The position numbers and the translations under genes were made by a program. This document shows, in pieces, positions 20,748-29,900 of a DNA stretch of 64,000 nt. The stretch is taken from positions 124,001-188,000 of the forward strand of contig CAVSSS010000009.1 in assembly GCA_963730555.1 (NCBI GenBank), in the 5' to 3' direction. Positions within the stretch are counted from its first letter, which is position 1. Every line of letters begins with the position of its first letter. This DNA comes from Roseiarcus sp963730555. GTDB taxonomy: Bacteria > Pseudomonadota > Alphaproteobacteria > Rhizobiales > Beijerinckiaceae. The notes beneath the pieces were generated by a model. It did no database searches. It was not told the DNA's origin and saw nothing but the letters and a program-made list of their open reading frames with translations.

Positions 20748-21819
20748 CGCGAAGCGCAACGCGTTTAAGAGAAGCGGATTTGAACGTCCTTTCCAAGCTC
20801 AGCAATCAAGGCTTGGAATGGCGTCTTGAACCCGAGGCATTTTCGGGGGGTGAGGTTGGTCGTGAGGACGATCTCTTGGATGTCTTGGTCGGATGTCCGG
20901 TCGATATCCAGGTGGCGCGGCAGCCATCGACGTAAGCGTCCATTGGCGTTTTCGATGCCGCCTTTTTGCCATGAGGCATAAGCGTCGCAGAACCAGGTCG
21001 TCATGTCGCGCATGGTCCGGAGCAGGGCGTGCTGAGCGAAGGCGGTGTCGTTGTCGAAGGTGATTGATCTTCGCAGGTGAGGATCGATGCGGCCGAACAC
21101 CGCGAGCATTGCTGAGATGGTTTCTGCGGCGGTTTTCCCTGTGAGCCGCGCGGCGAGCGTGACCCGCGACTTTCGCTCATGCAAGACGAGCACAGGCCGT
21201 GCGCATTTGCAGATGATGAGGTCGCCCTCCCAATGGCCGGCCTCGCCGCGGCTTTCAATGGTCTTCGGACGATCATGGATCGACGCTCGATCCTTGATGG
21301 TGTCGCGCGAGGCTCTGGCGCGACGCGGGCGACGGCGTTTGTGGCGACGCGTCAGATAACGCCACAAGGCCGCGGCCTTCTGTGCGGTCCGATAGATGAA
21401 GGCGTAGATTGTCTCGCAGCCGATGGCCCGCAGCCGCGGTTCATTCCCGGATTTCAACCAACCGGAGATCTGTTCGGGCGTCCATCCCTCGGCGAGCCGG
21501 TCCCCCACGAACAGACGTAAGGCGGCCTCTCGTTCGAGGATCGCTTCACGCCGCCTGCGCAATTGATAGGCTCCGGCGGCGTGAAGCGGCGAGTACCCGC
21601 CCAAAGGGAGTGCGTTCCGCTGCAGCTCCCGGGAGATGGTGGCTTTCGCCCGACCGAGCGCCCGGGCAATGGCGCCCATCGACCGCCCCGCAGCCCGCAA
21701 AACGCCGATCTGGTCTCTTTCGTCCTCCGACAGATGCGAATAGGATCGCATGGCAACACTCCTTAAGGTCTTGAACAACCTTGCCGATATCAAATCGGCG
21801 GGGGGTGTTGCACTTCGCG
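20748..21819 (-). mobile_element. IS30-family insertion sequence
   Basis: CGCGAAGCGCAAC at 20748-20760 matches, inverted with one mismatch, GTTGCACTTCGCG at 21807-21819. These bracket the transposase tightly, giving about 1.07 kb, the usual IS30 size. The true ends may extend a few bases further. Its right side lies inside the GVxG-repeat pseudogene, which it truncates. Confidence 0.8.
20765..21751 (-). CDS. IS30-family transposase
   Basis: 328 residues. The N-terminal helix-turn-helix MRSYSHLSEDERDQIGVLRA with GRAKATISREL is typical, as is the DDE core: GHWEGDLIICK (first Asp), FDNDTAFAQH (second Asp) and WQKGGIENANGRLRRWLP (Glu). AAGGAGTG lies 7 nt before the ATG at 21751, so that start is preferred to an upstream one at 21793. 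The frame is intact. Confidence 0.93.
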   Translation of the reverse strand: MRSYSHLSEDERDQIGVLRAAGRSMGAIARALGRAKATISRELQRNALPLGGYSPLHAAGAYQLRRRREAILEREAALRLFVGDRLAEGWTPEQISGWLKSGNEPRLRAIGCETIYAFIYRTAQKAAALWRYLTRRHKRRRPRRARASRDTIKDRASIHDRPKTIESRGEAGHWEGDLIICKCARPVLVLHERKSRVTLAARLTGKTAAETISAMLAVFGRIDPHLRRSITFDNDTAFAQHALLRTMRDMTTWFCDAYASWQKGGIENANGRLRRWLPRHLDIDRTSDQDIQEIVLTTNLTPRKCLGFKTPFQALIAELGKDVQIRFS

Positions 21820-22199
21820 TCAGAACTCAGGTGGACGCCGAATCCCCCAGCCTGATCGTTGCTTCCGTATACCCCCGCACCTTGCGGATTGTGGCAACTG
21901 CCAAATACGCCGTGCAAATGATCGCTTTCACCGACGACGCCCGCATTGGTCTCGCTGTGGCCATACACTCCCTGCCAGCTTTTACTCCATCCTTCAGTGC
22001 CACGACCCGAAGTGGAGAAGCCAGCGACGCCGACATGTGGTGCTGATACCCGTTACCCCCGTGAGGTCGTCGCTTGTTCCCACGACACCTCTGCCTGCTC
22101 CAGTGGCAATACCAAACACACCATCGCCCAAAGCCGTATTCTTTCAGACTACTGCGGCCACGGTTTTCTGATTTGATGTTTCACTAATGTTACCCATTG
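21820..22199 (-). pseudogene. Glycine-rich GVxG-repeat protein, frameshifted and IS-truncated
   Basis: From ATG 22199 the minus strand reads MGNISETSNQKTVAAVV and meets a stop. The same strand then shows, in shifting frames, GDGVFGIATGAGRGVVGTSD, GVTGIST, HVGVAGFSTSGRG, GVYGHSETNAGVVGESD, GVFGSCHNPQGAGVYGSND and GGFGVH. Repeats of this GV-G type build beta-helical proteins, including phage tail or surface fibres. The reading is broken by about two frameshifts and ends at the IS30-family element. The original length and function are unknown. Confidence 0.65.
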
Positions 22200-22350
22200 T
22201 ATTGCTCCGTACGGGATATCCTAAATTATACCGGCTTAAGAATCATTCATGCTATCGATCGCCGCCTGTAGCTTATCCTCGATCGCTTCCAGCGCATTTA
22301 ATTACTCGAACGCGTTGCGGCCGGCTTCCCATCCCACCGCCAGCTCTACG

Positions 22351-23601
22351 CTACAACCCGCAGAATTTCCGGGCAGCCGCTCTGGCATCGGCCACGCCGC
22401 TGAGCGGCCATGAGGCAATCTCCACGCCCTTGTCCGTCCGCCACCTGAGGACACCGTCCTCCTGCCCGAGGGTGTCAAGGAGGGACGTGGAAAGGAAGTT
22501 CCGGCTGTAGAACTGAGAGCCGCCATCGGGGCCGGTATTGTAGGCAACGATCGGAAAGGTGCGCACGGCCCCGGAGGCATCTTGAATTTCGAGAAGAAAA
22601 CGAGCCTTTTCGCCTTCCCCAGTGTCCGGGTCGTACACCGCCGGTTCGAAAGTTAACTCATCAGCTCGCGGGCTGCGCTGGCACCAGAACGACAGGTTCG
22701 CGTGTCCCGCCATCATGGGCGCGCTTATCAGCAGGCGGGGCAGGCCGTGGCCAGGGTCCGGCAATGCGAACGTCCATTTCGACCCAGAGGTTTTCTGCGC
22801 CGGCGCGGCAGCCGCCGCTGCGGGGGCCTTCGCGACAGATACCTGATGAAGCCTTTTACCCTGGGTGTCGAAAGAGCAGGACGGGCCATGGCCTGACACG
22901 CAATTGATCTCGGCGATCGTTGCGCCAGTCGCGCTGCGATGGATGGTCAACCTGCAGTCGTTTCCGCCATCATCCTTTGCGAGCTCGAGCGCGTCTCCGC
23001 GCACCGTCGCCTGTCCGGCGATGTCGCCGAGGCAATGGCCGGGCACGCCGACATACACCGCCACCCATGACTTCCCTTCATGCGCCGGGCCTATCTTGAG
23101 GCTGAAATTTTCCAAACCCTTTAGTTGGCCTCGATACGTGACGGTACCGGCTTGGTCATGGTTCATCGCCTGTATTGCCTGGGGCCCCCCGGCTTCATCG
23201 CCGCCGGCAGGGTTGTCGGCGAGGGCAGGCCCGGACGTGCGCGACAAAACGACCGCAGAATCAGTTATTTCAACGTTGGGAGTGGACGGATTTGCAAACG
23301 CAACTCCAAGACAATTGTCATGATCATCAGTAATAACCCATGGATGGGTGACTAAAGTATTTCGTGATATCACTGAGCCAGGGGTCACGTAGAAATGCTG
23401 CGCACGCTTTCCGGCGTAATCTATCCAGTATATATTGGCCGCACGGCGTGAATTATTAACAAATGTTATAATCGCGGGTCTGCCCGCCGCCGTTGACCTT
23501 AATGTGGCCTGGTCTAAACAACTTATTCCGTTGCCGAATGCCGTTACCGGCATGACCAGAGAAAAAACCAGGGCAATGATGAGACTTCGTGCGCCACGCA
23601 T
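22351..23601 (-). CDS. Secreted protein with VHL-beta-like domain
   Basis: 416 residues. There is a signal peptide (MRGARSLIIALVFSLVMPVTAFG). Residues about 42-100 read ITFVNNSRRAANIYWIDYAG, then YVTPGSVISRNTLVTHPWVITD. This matches the beta domain of von Hippel-Lindau protein, where N.S...V.W.D..G and NTY..HPW are conserved. A middle part (about 150-265) has GKSWVAVYVGVPGHCLGDIAG and paired cysteines. An Ala/Pro linker and a C-terminal domain follow, ending AARKFCGL. In animals the domain binds hydroxyproline; in bacteria its role is open. It is probably periplasmic or extracellular. The gene is intact. Confidence 0.72.
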   Translation of the reverse strand: MRGARSLIIALVFSLVMPVTAFGNGISCLDQATLRSTAAGRPAIITFVNNSRRAANIYWIDYAGKRAQHFYVTPGSVISRNTLVTHPWVITDDHDNCLGVAFANPSTPNVEITDSAVVLSRTSGPALADNPAGGDEAGGPQAIQAMNHDQAGTVTYRGQLKGLENFSLKIGPAHEGKSWVAVYVGVPGHCLGDIAGQATVRGDALELAKDDGGNDCRLTIHRSATGATIAEINCVSGHGPSCSFDTQGKRLHQVSVAKAPAAAAAAPAQKTSGSKWTFALPDPGHGLPRLLISAPMMAGHANLSFWCQRSPRADELTFEPAVYDPDTGEGEKARFLLEIQDASGAVRTFPIVAYNTGPDGGSQFYSRNFLSTSLLDTLGQEDGVLRWRTDKGVEIASWPLSGVADARAAARKFCGL

Positions 23602-23968
23602 GAGCGCGCCCGATGCTCAGTAGGTTGCAAAGAAATTGGCCGGCTTCGCGGGATTGTATCCGCGCCGATCACACAGCTTGGTTCTGCTCGGATCGGGTTG
23701 GGCGAAGAGGGTCAGAGAAGCTTTCATCTGATGCTCCGTGTGACCTCACCGTAGCAGAGATTTGCTCCAACGATACTATCATACTGCTCAATTGGGCGAG
23801 CCTCTTTGCGAACGCGACGCCCATCGCCTCCACACGGGCAAAGCCCAGGGCGTTCAAATCGGGGCTACAGGTGTTGCGCTTAAAGGCCCTGTTCCTTGTT
23901 CGGCCTGAAAAAGCCGTTCCTCGTCCCGGCCCTGCAGCGACGTTTTGCCTGCGGCGGGGCAAACTTCA
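23602..23968. other. Spacer at the right end of island 1
   Basis: No gene is supportable. A plus-strand frame runs through to 24005 but has no domain or ribosome site. It leads into the ~85-bp end repeat. Confidence 0.5.
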
Positions 23969-24053
23969 AGCGGCAGCCGGGGTGAGACTGGAAATCACGA
24001 AGTAGCTGGAAAGATGGGCGTAATGACATTGGCTGCGCGCCCCCGCAACCAAA
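23969..24053 (+). repeat. Island end repeat 1 with attR core
   Basis: About 85 bp that match 43792-43875 at close to 88% by eye, ending in the tRNA-fMet 3' sequence GCCCCCGCAACCAAA (24039-24053). The shared inner part contains AAGTAGCTGGAAAGAT and GGCGTAA.GACA.TGGCTGCGC. This is what the right end of an element integrated at tRNA-fMet should look like: element end, then a copy of the tRNA end. It closes island 1. Confidence 0.75.
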
Positions 24054-24070
24054 ATTACTAAACAAAAACA

Positions 24071-24100
24071 AGGCCTTCGGAGAAATCCTAAGGCCTTTTT
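24071..24100 (+). terminator. Terminator after att copy at 24.05 kb
   Basis: AGGCCTTCGGA and TCCTAAGGCCT (24071-24097) form an 11-bp stem with one mismatch and a GAAA loop, followed by TTTT. It stands 18 nt after the att core, the same relation the other two att copies have to a hairpin. It would once have ended the tRNA transcript when island 2 was alone. Confidence 0.75.
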
Positions 24101-24859
24101 CGTTTCCAAAACGTCAAAAATGCCAATCCCGGCCATGTGAAGCACGCTTCACGGCCCGAAGCGGGCGTCGATAAGGCGTAGCACTTAGTGTTGCTTCCGC
24201 CGTCCCAGCGACGGTTTTGGGTTGATGGAACCGTAGGGATTTGCGCGCCGGCTCCGACCATCGGACCCCTCCCCGGATAATTGACTCCATATAAAGGCGT
24301 AAATCGATCGAGACTGTGACGGTCGTCACAGCGCTCATCGACGCTTTATGCTCTAATCACTAAACCGGGGAGACTCGAAGATCCGATATTTCGTTTAACT
24401 CCTCGATGGCGAGAGAGATGAGCGTCGGGGTCGTTATTGCTTTTGTTGCGCTGTAGTATTTGCTTGGTTGATCGTTTACGCGGTCGCGCTTGCTTAGACC
24501 GAACTGATGGCATCTGTGGGAGAACAAGTGTTCTGTAATTGGTAGATAATACTCATAAAATCTTGCTTATGCTCACGAGTAGTTGTTGATTTTGTATATA
24601 GCGCGCAACTGAAAAAATATTTCGCGTATCTGATTCTCGAATGATCGACGCTTTGTAGGTATGACTAGCATAAACGAAAAGATTCAAAGTATTTTATTGC
24701 GCTCATGATCCCGTCTGGCTGCCGAACCGCATAAACTCCTCGAGAGAGCGGCACAAATAATTATATTCTATGCTGCACTTAGTGTTCTGCGTCATTTACA
24801 GATACGAACGACTTATAATCAATCAACGCTGAATTTAGCTTTTGTCGGAGGAGATGGAG
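24101..24859. other. 760-bp AT-richer stretch without a gene
   Basis: Base composition drops below that of the neighbours, especially near 24530-24830. No open frame on either strand has a domain. It probably holds the promoter of the kelch gene. A lost integrase of island 2 would be expected about here; none is visible. Confidence 0.5.
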
Positions 24860-26692
24860 ATGCTCTGGAATATGGAAACTCCACTTGAAGACGGCCGCCA
24901 GAATCTTGCGGCGGCCACCTGCGATGCGCCAGCGCCGGCTGCCGGATACCGAATTTATGCGATCGGCGGCAGTGATTTTTCCGGTGTTACTGCGACGGTG
25001 GAAATATACGACACCTTCGCAAAAACTTGGTCCACGATAAGTCCGCTGCCAACGGCGCGCCAAAATCTAGCCGCCGCGTCGGGCCCTGGTCGGCTCTATG
25101 CTCTCGGCGGGGACGATGGCGCGAATCCTCTGGCAACTCATGAGACTTATGATCCAGCAGCCGGCGCGTGGTCGGCCGCGCCGCCGCTGCCCACGGCGCG
25201 ATCCGGCCTAGCCGCCGCTGTGGGCCGCAACGCAAAGATTTACGCCATTGGCGGGCGCAACCCGGGCTACCTTACAACCGTGGAAGTCTTCGACCCCGTA
25301 GCCAATACGTGGACGACGGCGGCGGCGATGCCGACGCCGCGCGCTGAACTCGCCGCTGTCACCGGTCCGGACGGGCTCGTCTACGCCATCGGTGGTCAGA
25401 ATACCACGGCTAATCTGGATGTCGTGGAAATCTTCAACCCCGGGACCAATACCTGGACGACCGGACCATCGCTCCCAGCCGGGAGGACCGGGCTGGCCGC
25501 GGCTGTTGGTCCCGACGGTCTGATCTACGCTTTTGGCGGCAACGACCCATCTAATTTGGCGTCGACCAGCGTTTACAGCTACGATCCAAGCACTGCTGCA
25601 TCTTGGGTCGTGCAATCATCGATGCTGGCGGCTCAGGCCTTTCTGGCCGGCGACACCGGCGCTGACGGCCTCATCTATGCAATCGGTGGCCTAATCGATG
25701 GGGATCAAACCGCCACCGTAGAGGCCTTAACGGTCGCAACGACCGCGACGGCGCCCGACCCGTATATCGGCAACGGCACCTACCAGAGCCCCGACATCAT
25801 CCTGGTGAACCAGTCTACGAACAACGTCGTGCCGATCGGCGGCGCGCCGGGCGGCGCTTGGGACACGCTGTTGATCCCGTTCTCGAACTACACTATCCAG
25901 TGCGTCGTATACAACGACGCGAATGTGGCGGCGCCGAACACCAAAGTGCGGTTCTGGCACTTCCCGGGCGGCGTTGGCACCGCCGGCGCGCTGATCAGCG
26001 AGGAGACGGTCGCCGTTCCCCCGAACGGCTCGATAGTCGTGACTTCATCTAGTCCGTTCCAAAGTGGCGCCGCGGGTACCCACGAATGCGCCGTGGTGAG
26101 CGTCGCCAACGCGCAGTCGCCTTACTTCAATATCGATCCCACAATCGCGACGGAGGTGATCGACCCGACCGTCCCGCACCCGGCCGGCTCGGGTCACTTT
26201 GGCTCGGCATGGCGGAACACCAACTCAGTGGCCATGGGCGGCGAGATCAAGGTCTGGAACTTTTCATTCGCCGCAAACCTGGATGGAATTGAACCTGCCC
26301 GCGTCAAGCTCACCGTCACAGCAAATAAGGTTGCTGCCGACTGGGACCGCTCCGGGGAAATTGCTCGAATTCGCAAAGTGGTGGAAGGCGCCTGCTCCGA
26401 CCGCCGCCTGCCTCTGTTCCTGGTTCCGGAGATTCGCGCACATCTGCCGTCGGCAGAGTGTGATCTGCGAATTCATGTCCAAAAAGAAGAAGGCACGCGC
26501 TCGCGGAACGGCGCCGAACACCATGTAACGGTCCGTCACGGTGAAAGCGCATTATTCGAGGTGTCGGGCAGGATCCCCAATGATGCCCGGACCGGCGACA
26601 TTTTCCTGGTCAATGTCGCGGCGCACTACCCCGCCGCGCGCCGGCGCAAAGAAGCGATAGTGGAATATCTTGAAGTTATCTACGTGAAGTAA
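24860..26692 (+). CDS. Kelch-repeat beta-propeller protein with C-terminal extension
   Basis: 610 residues. The first ~290 hold six kelch repeats, each with the pattern LPTAR..LAAA, YAIGG, then a E.YDP..N.W strand, enough for one six-bladed propeller. Residues about 300-490 (NGTYQSPDIILVNQSTNNVV and onward) look like Ig-type beta sandwiches; the last ~120 are mixed with charged stretches. No signal peptide is seen. GGAGGAG is 6 nt before the ATG at 24860; the TTG further upstream is not needed. The S53 peptidase follows on the same strand after 216 bp, so the two may be co-expressed. The function is unknown, probably protein or glycan binding. Confidence 0.8.
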   Translation: MLWNMETPLEDGRQNLAAATCDAPAPAAGYRIYAIGGSDFSGVTATVEIYDTFAKTWSTISPLPTARQNLAAASGPGRLYALGGDDGANPLATHETYDPAAGAWSAAPPLPTARSGLAAAVGRNAKIYAIGGRNPGYLTTVEVFDPVANTWTTAAAMPTPRAELAAVTGPDGLVYAIGGQNTTANLDVVEIFNPGTNTWTTGPSLPAGRTGLAAAVGPDGLIYAFGGNDPSNLASTSVYSYDPSTAASWVVQSSMLAAQAFLAGDTGADGLIYAIGGLIDGDQTATVEALTVATTATAPDPYIGNGTYQSPDIILVNQSTNNVVPIGGAPGGAWDTLLIPFSNYTIQCVVYNDANVAAPNTKVRFWHFPGGVGTAGALISEETVAVPPNGSIVVTSSSPFQSGAAGTHECAVVSVANAQSPYFNIDPTIATEVIDPTVPHPAGSGHFGSAWRNTNSVAMGGEIKVWNFSFAANLDGIEPARVKLTVTANKVAADWDRSGEIARIRKVVEGACSDRRLPLFLVPEIRAHLPSAECDLRIHVQKEEGTRSRNGAEHHVTVRHGESALFEVSGRIPNDARTGDIFLVNVAAHYPAARRRKEAIVEYLEVIYVK

Positions 26693-26908
26693 CGATCTGC
26701 GGGACTGGGCGGATGGCGCGAACCTCCGGCCCAACCTTTTTAGGCTCTGACGAGGTCGCTCAATGCAATGGCGGCCAGTCGATCAACTCGAAATCCAGCA
26801 CGGATACGTGCTCGACATACGAAGCTCGGAACTAGTCAATCGATAAGACTGGGCGACGACAACAGCGACGGTGAGCCGCTTGCTACGTGGCGTAGCACGG
26901 AGGGACCG

Positions 26909-29900
26909 ATGGCCGAGATTCCTGAGAATTATCGTGTTCTCGATGGCAGCGAACTCAGCCTCCCGCGCGGAGCACGCCGCATTGGTCCGGTGGATCCGGG
27001 CGAGACCATTACCGTCAGCGTATGCATTCGGCGTCGGCTTGATGGGCCCCCGTTGCCGGATCACAACCATTGGCAGGCCACGCCGCCTCGCAAACGGACG
27101 TTCCTTTCCAGCGAGGAGTTCGCTTCGCGGCATGGCGCAGCGCAGCCCGACCTTGATGCGGTCCTTGGGTTTGCGCGTAGTCACGGGCTGGAAGTTCCGG
27201 AGATCACTGTTGTCGGGCGTACTGTCGTCCTGTCAGGCACTATTGAACAAGTAAACAACTCATTCCACGTAACGTTGAACCACTATCAGTCGGACGCCGG
27301 ACCTTTCCGGAGCCACGAAGGGCCGATCCATGTGCCGAATGAACTCGCCGACGTGATAGTGGCGGTCTTTGGCCTAAATACCTGGACAGAGGGCCGCCAT
27401 AACAACGGCGGCGATCCGTCGGGCGCCACCGTGCTCACGCCACAAACGGTAGCCCAACTTTACAACTTTCCGGCAACGCCGCCAGACGCAAGCGGGGCGG
27501 TCATCGGCGTTATCGAGTTCTCCTCCAGTATGCTCGGAATAGGCGATGGACCGTGTGGTTGGAACCCAACAGACGTAAATGACACGCTGTTCTTCTGGTC
27601 CGGCATCAACAAATCGTTCACGCCGGAGGATGTCCCGGTCACCGGAACCAACAACGTCGGTGACAAATTTAACCCTCACGAGCCGGACAGCGAGGTGCTA
27701 CTGGATATCTGCGTAGCCGAGGCGATCGCTCCGGGGGCGCGGGTCCGTGTTTACTGGGGCTCTGACACAACATCAGCTAACGATTGGCTGAAGGTCCTAA
27801 ACTATATCCTCGCCGAATCCCCGGCTAACTTGCCCCACGCCCTCTCAAATAGTTGGGTGCTCGCCGCTGGCGACGACGCGCTCGGAATGTCAAACGCGCA
27901 GGTTAAGGAGCTGTCCAGCAAGTTCCAAAGTCTCGCGGCTTTGGGGGTGACCGTCTTCTCGGCGTCAGGCGACGATGGCTCCCGCTGCCTTTTGACTGAC
28001 GGCAACGCTCACGTCCAATATCCGGCCTCTGACCAATGGGTCACTTCCTGCGGCGGAACCACCATTTCGACCAGTCCTTCTTTTGTTGAATGGGTCTTGA
28101 ACGATACCAATCCCAACACCGGCCGCCCTTTCGCCACGGGAGGGGGCGTGAGCGCAATTTTTCCGATCCCTCCATGGCAACAACTCGTTAGCGTTCCGCC
28201 GTCTATCAACCCTGGCAACGCGATCGGGCGGGGTGTGCCGGACGTGGCAGGCAACGCCAGCGTGACCAGCGGCTATAACCTGACTCTTTACGGCAACCAA
28301 ATTCAGAATGGCGGCACAAGCGCTGTCGCGCCTCTTTACGCAGGGCTCGCCGCGCTGCTGTTCACTCGTCTGGGGAGCCGCATTGGCTTCCTGAATCCGA
28401 CCCTTTACTCGTTCGGTGACGCTGTGTGCCGCGATATCAACGACCAGCTCTTCCCCGGGTCGCCCCAAACAAATGGCGTCCTGGCATATTCGGATCCCAA
28501 CACCGGCAAATCCTGGCCTGCCACTAAGGGCTATCCCTCCGGTCCGGGTTGGGACGCATGCACCGGCCTCGGCGTGATCAATGGCGGCGCGCTCTTGGCG
28601 GCTCTCCAGGGAGTGTTTGCGAAAAATCTGCAGTTCATTTTGGATCGGACCGAGTTCGGCGAGGCTGAGGTCAGTGCGACGCTGACGAGCGCTTCGCCGG
28701 GCGTCATACCCAATGCCTTCTACGTTGTCGTCGACGGATTTAGCGCGACCGATCTCGGCATCGCGCCGTCGGACCTTTATCCCAGCCCACCTAGCGTTGC
28801 ACCCGTCTTTTCGGCGTCTGTATCCGGGATGAGCATAGCGGCGACGGCCTTGCTGGCCGTGGACGTTTCGTTGCCGCCTAAGATTCCTCAGCGTTTCACC
28901 TGGGTCTGTTCAGCCAATTTCAAAACCGACCTGAGCGCATTCAATCCGACGCCGCCCCCGCCTATCCCGGTTACCCTCACGGCGAAGATTCAAGGCGTGT
29001 CCGACAGCGCCACGGTCGACCTGGTGGCACAGGCCGATCCCTACGAACTCGACGGCGCCGTCTCATGGCTGAGCACGGATCTGCGGGTTTTCCAAATGGC
29101 CAGCGGCAGCTCGCTGCCGGGGCTGCCCGCGGTGACCCTGAAGAACACCGGCGATCCCCAGACGGACGCGCCGACATTCATCAAGGCTGTGATCGACGGG
29201 CTCAACGGCAACAGCGCACCTCCCAACGCATTCGATCAGATCTCGACGGACGAGCAAGTTTCGGGGGTCACGCTCGATTGGAACCCCTCGTCGCCGGTCT
29301 ACAATTTCGCTGTGGCCCGGGTCCGTTACCAGTCCAACGTCGCTTCCAGCAAGGTTCGCGCGTTCTTCCGCCTTTACCGGGCAGCGACGACATCGACTGC
29401 TTACGAGCCGCAAACTTATGCGGCGGTGTCCAATTCGGGCGTGAGCATGAGCGGCCTCATACCCGTATTCGGGGTCGACGGCGGCGGCGACCTCGTCGCG
29501 ATCCCATGCTTTGCTGATCAGCGCGTAACCCCCGGAACGTCACTTTCCACGCAGACCGATGATAAGAACGTTCTGCTGAACGGTATCCAACCGGCTCCTG
29601 GCAACGGAGTCGCTTATGTGTATTTTGGATGCTGGCTCGACATCAACCAGGCGATGACGGGTGCGGTCCCGAAGTCGCCCGTGCCGGCCGAGTCCGCCAA
29701 TCCCTGGGCGAACGGCTCTCAGTCGGTGCTGGCGGCGATTACCGGCCAGCATCAATGCCTGATCGCCGAAATTTCCTATGACGCCGACCCGGTGCAGGAC
29801 GGAGAAACACCAGCATCATCGGACAAGCTAGCGCAGCGCAATCTGGCGGTGGTCCAATCGGCGAACCCGGGCAATCCCGCATCCCATCGCATCCCACACA

